A stretch of 64,000 nucleotides of DNA from Streptomonospora sp. PA3 (GTDB taxonomy: Bacteria > Actinomycetota > Actinomycetes > Streptosporangiales > Streptosporangiaceae). The position numbers and the translations under genes are program-made. The stretch's first letter is position 1. Each line of letters opens with the position of its first letter. The notes beneath the pieces are model-generated. The model was not told where the DNA came from, did no database searches, and saw only the letters and a program-made list of their open reading frames with translations. Shown here one piece after another: positions 62,657-64,000 of this stretch. The stretch spans positions 330,421 to 394,420 of the forward strand of contig NZ_VTZW01000016.1 of NCBI RefSeq assembly GCF_009728995.1, written 5' to 3'.

Positions 62657-63022
62657 CTAGACTTGCCCCGCCTCGGGCCGCTCCTGTCGGGCCTCGGCGC
62701 GGGCCTCGGCCGCGTCGCGGGCGTCGGTGCGCCGCCCCAGCAGCACGCCCGCCGCCCACAGCACGAGGAAGAGCACGCCCAAAAACGCCAGCCCCGGCAC
62801 GAGGAACCCGGTGGCCACGAACGCCGCCTGCAGCGCCCAGCCGCCGAAGTAGGCCCAGCGGAACCGCTGCAGTGCCGACAGCACCAGCGCGAGCGCGGCC
62901 AGGCCGCCCCACACGCCGCCGGCCACCGCCGGCGGGATGCCGGCGATCTGGATGGCCACCGGCACCGCGAGCCCGATGACGACGAACTCCAGCACGAGCA
63001 CCGTCGCGCACATCCTGCGCAT
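62657..63022 (-). CDS. DUF4233 membrane protein
   Basis: 121 aa, four hydrophobic helices (ATVLVLEFVVIGLAVPVAIQ, GGVWGGLAALALVLSAL, WALQAAFVATGFLVPGL, VLFLVLWAAGVLLG) and a charged tail (ARAEARQERPEAGQV). DUF4233 genes follow folC in actinobacteria; here the ATG 63020-63022 is 2 bp from the folC stop with GGAG at 5 nt. A GTG at 63028 could also serve. Function unknown. Confidence 0.85.
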   Translation of the reverse strand: MRRMCATVLVLEFVVIGLAVPVAIQIAGIPPAVAGGVWGGLAALALVLSALQRFRWAYFGGWALQAAFVATGFLVPGLAFLGVLFLVLWAAGVLLGRRTDARDAAEARAEARQERPEAGQV

Positions 63023-63024
63023 GC

Positions 63025-64000
63025 TCACTCCCCCCCGATGAGGTGGCGGGCGTCGCCTGCGGTGACGACCGAGCCGGTGATGAGCACACCCGTACCGCTG
63101 GGCTCGCCCTCATACTCGGCCAGGGCGACGGCGGTGTCGATGGCGTCGTCGAGGCGCTCGGCCACGTGCACGCGCTCGGAGCCGAAGACCGGCTCCGCGG
63201 CGTCGTAGAGCTCCTGGGGCGCCAGGCTGCGCGGCGAGGAGTTGCGGGTGACGACGACCTCGGAGAGCAGGGGCTCCAGCGGCTCCAGGATGCCCTCGAC
63301 GTCCTTGTCGGCCATGATCGCCAGGATCCCGACGAGCCGGATGAAGCCGAACTCCTCCTGCACGGCCTCGGCCACCGCGGCCATCCCGGCCGGGTTGTGC
63401 GCGGCGTCCACCAGCACCGTGGGCGTGGTGCGCAGGATCTCCAGGCGCCCGGGCGACTCGACCGCGGCCAGCGCCTGGGCGATCAGCTCGGGATCGATGC
63501 GGTCCTCGCCCTCCCCCGGCCCGGCGAAGGCCTCGACCGCCGCCACCGCGACGGCGGCGTTGCCGGCCTGGTGGGCGCCGAACATGGGCAGGAACAGGCC
63601 CTCGTAGCCGCCGCGCAGGCCCTTGAGGGAGATCTGCTGCCCGCCTACCGCGATGCCGCGCTGGGCCACGCCGAACTCCAGGCCCTCGCGCGCGACCTGC
63701 GCCCCGATCTCGGAGACGTGGCGCATCAGCACCTCGGCGGCGTCCAGCGGCTGCTGGGCGAGCACGGCGATGGTGTCGGGCTTGATGATGCCCGCCTTCT
63801 CCTCGGCGATGCCTTCGACGGTGTCGGGCAGGAAATCGGTGTGGTCGACGGCGATGGGGGTGACCACCGCGACGTCGGCGTCGACCACGTTGGTGGCGTC
63901 CCAGGTGCCGCCCATGCCCACCTCGACGACCGCGACGTCGACCGGGGTGTCGGCGAAGAGGGCGTAGGCCATGCCGGTCAGCACCTCGAAGAACGACAGC
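63025..64000 (-). CDS. folC: dihydrofolate synthase/folylpolyglutamate synthase (partial, N-terminus outside window)
   Basis: The last about 324 codons of FolC. VAVVEVGMGGTWDATNVVDA and AVVTPIAVDHTDFLPDTVEG are the Mur-ligase-like substrate region; AAHNPAGMAAVAEAVQEEF and LAIMADKDVEGILEPLEP form the C-terminal domain. The P-loop lies beyond base 64000. It adds glutamate to dihydropteroate or tetrahydrofolate. First gene of the folC-DUF4233 pair. Confidence 0.95.
   Translation of the reverse strand, partial: LSFFEVLTGMAYALFADTPVDVAVVEVGMGGTWDATNVVDADVAVVTPIAVDHTDFLPDTVEGIAEEKAGIIKPDTIAVLAQQPLDAAEVLMRHVSEIGAQVAREGLEFGVAQRGIAVGGQQISLKGLRGGYEGLFLPMFGAHQAGNAAVAVAAVEAFAGPGEGEDRIDPELIAQALAAVESPGRLEILRTTPTVLVDAAHNPAGMAAVAEAVQEEFGFIRLVGILAIMADKDVEGILEPLEPLLSEVVVTRNSSPRSLAPQELYDAAEPVFGSERVHVAERLDDAIDTAVALAEYEGEPSGTGVLITGSVVTAGDARHLIGGE

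Overview
The window is high-GC, densely coded actinobacterial chromosome. The core block from about 40 to 64 kb has the order folC, DUF4233, ndk, mreB-mreC-mreD-mrdA-rodA, two paired radical-SAM-type genes, rne, rplU-rpmA-obgE, proB, proA, M48 peptidase, nadD-rsfS-phosphatase. This is the usual arrangement in Actinomycetota. Together with DUF427, DUF4233, an orphan GroES-like protein and frequent GTG/TTG starts, it suggests a Nocardiopsaceae- or Streptosporangiales-type organism. The genus cannot be fixed from the sequence alone.

Layout. 1-8 kb: the N-terminal part of a sugar-type ABC substrate-binding lipoprotein; a cytochrome P450 of the CYP124/125/142 type with a recognisable promoter; a two-gene module of a 1207-aa protein and a DUF4132-like protein; the frameshifted remnant of an XRE/DUF5753 regulator; a small unknown protein. 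8-11.3 kb: a probable 10-methyl fatty acid locus (FAD oxidoreductase plus cyclopropane-synthase-like methyltransferase) followed by an unknown gene. 11.6-24.4 kb: glutamate racemase, a repeat-type protein, small conserved proteins, an AI-2E-family permease, a DinG/XPD-type helicase, a DUF427 protein, a secreted surface protein with a C-terminal anchor, an ECF sigma factor translationally coupled to a membrane partner, and a DUF998 membrane protein.

24.5-39.9 kb: three identical tRNA-Ala(GGC) genes, all on the minus strand, divide an accessory stretch into two segments of about 7.1 and 7.7 kb. The first holds a GH43 arabinanase-like enzyme with two LacI-type palindromes, a sirtuin, a DHA2-type MFS pump, a LysR/EamA divergent pair and an MmyB regulator remnant. 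The second holds a GroES-like protein, a monooxygenase-fold protein, a TetR/epimerase pair, a LysR/SDR divergent pair, an aldo/keto reductase with a divergent HTH regulator, and another SDR behind an AT-rich inverted repeat. A 3.3-copy tandem repeat of about 91 bp touches the 3' end of the first tRNA.

40-64 kb: housekeeping genes almost all on the minus strand. Functions covered are ribosome dormancy and NAD synthesis (rsfS, nadD), proline synthesis (proB, proA, separated by two small genes), ribosome and RNA metabolism (rplU, rpmA, obgE, rne), lateral wall growth (mre/rod operon with tight or overlapping junctions), nucleotide metabolism (ndk) and folate (folC, cut by the window end). Many intergenic hairpins and repeats are located below.

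I found no CRISPR array, prophage, intact transposase, integrase or complete defence system. The least explained parts are the DUF4132-like two-gene module, the triplicated tRNA-Ala segments and the tandem repeat families.
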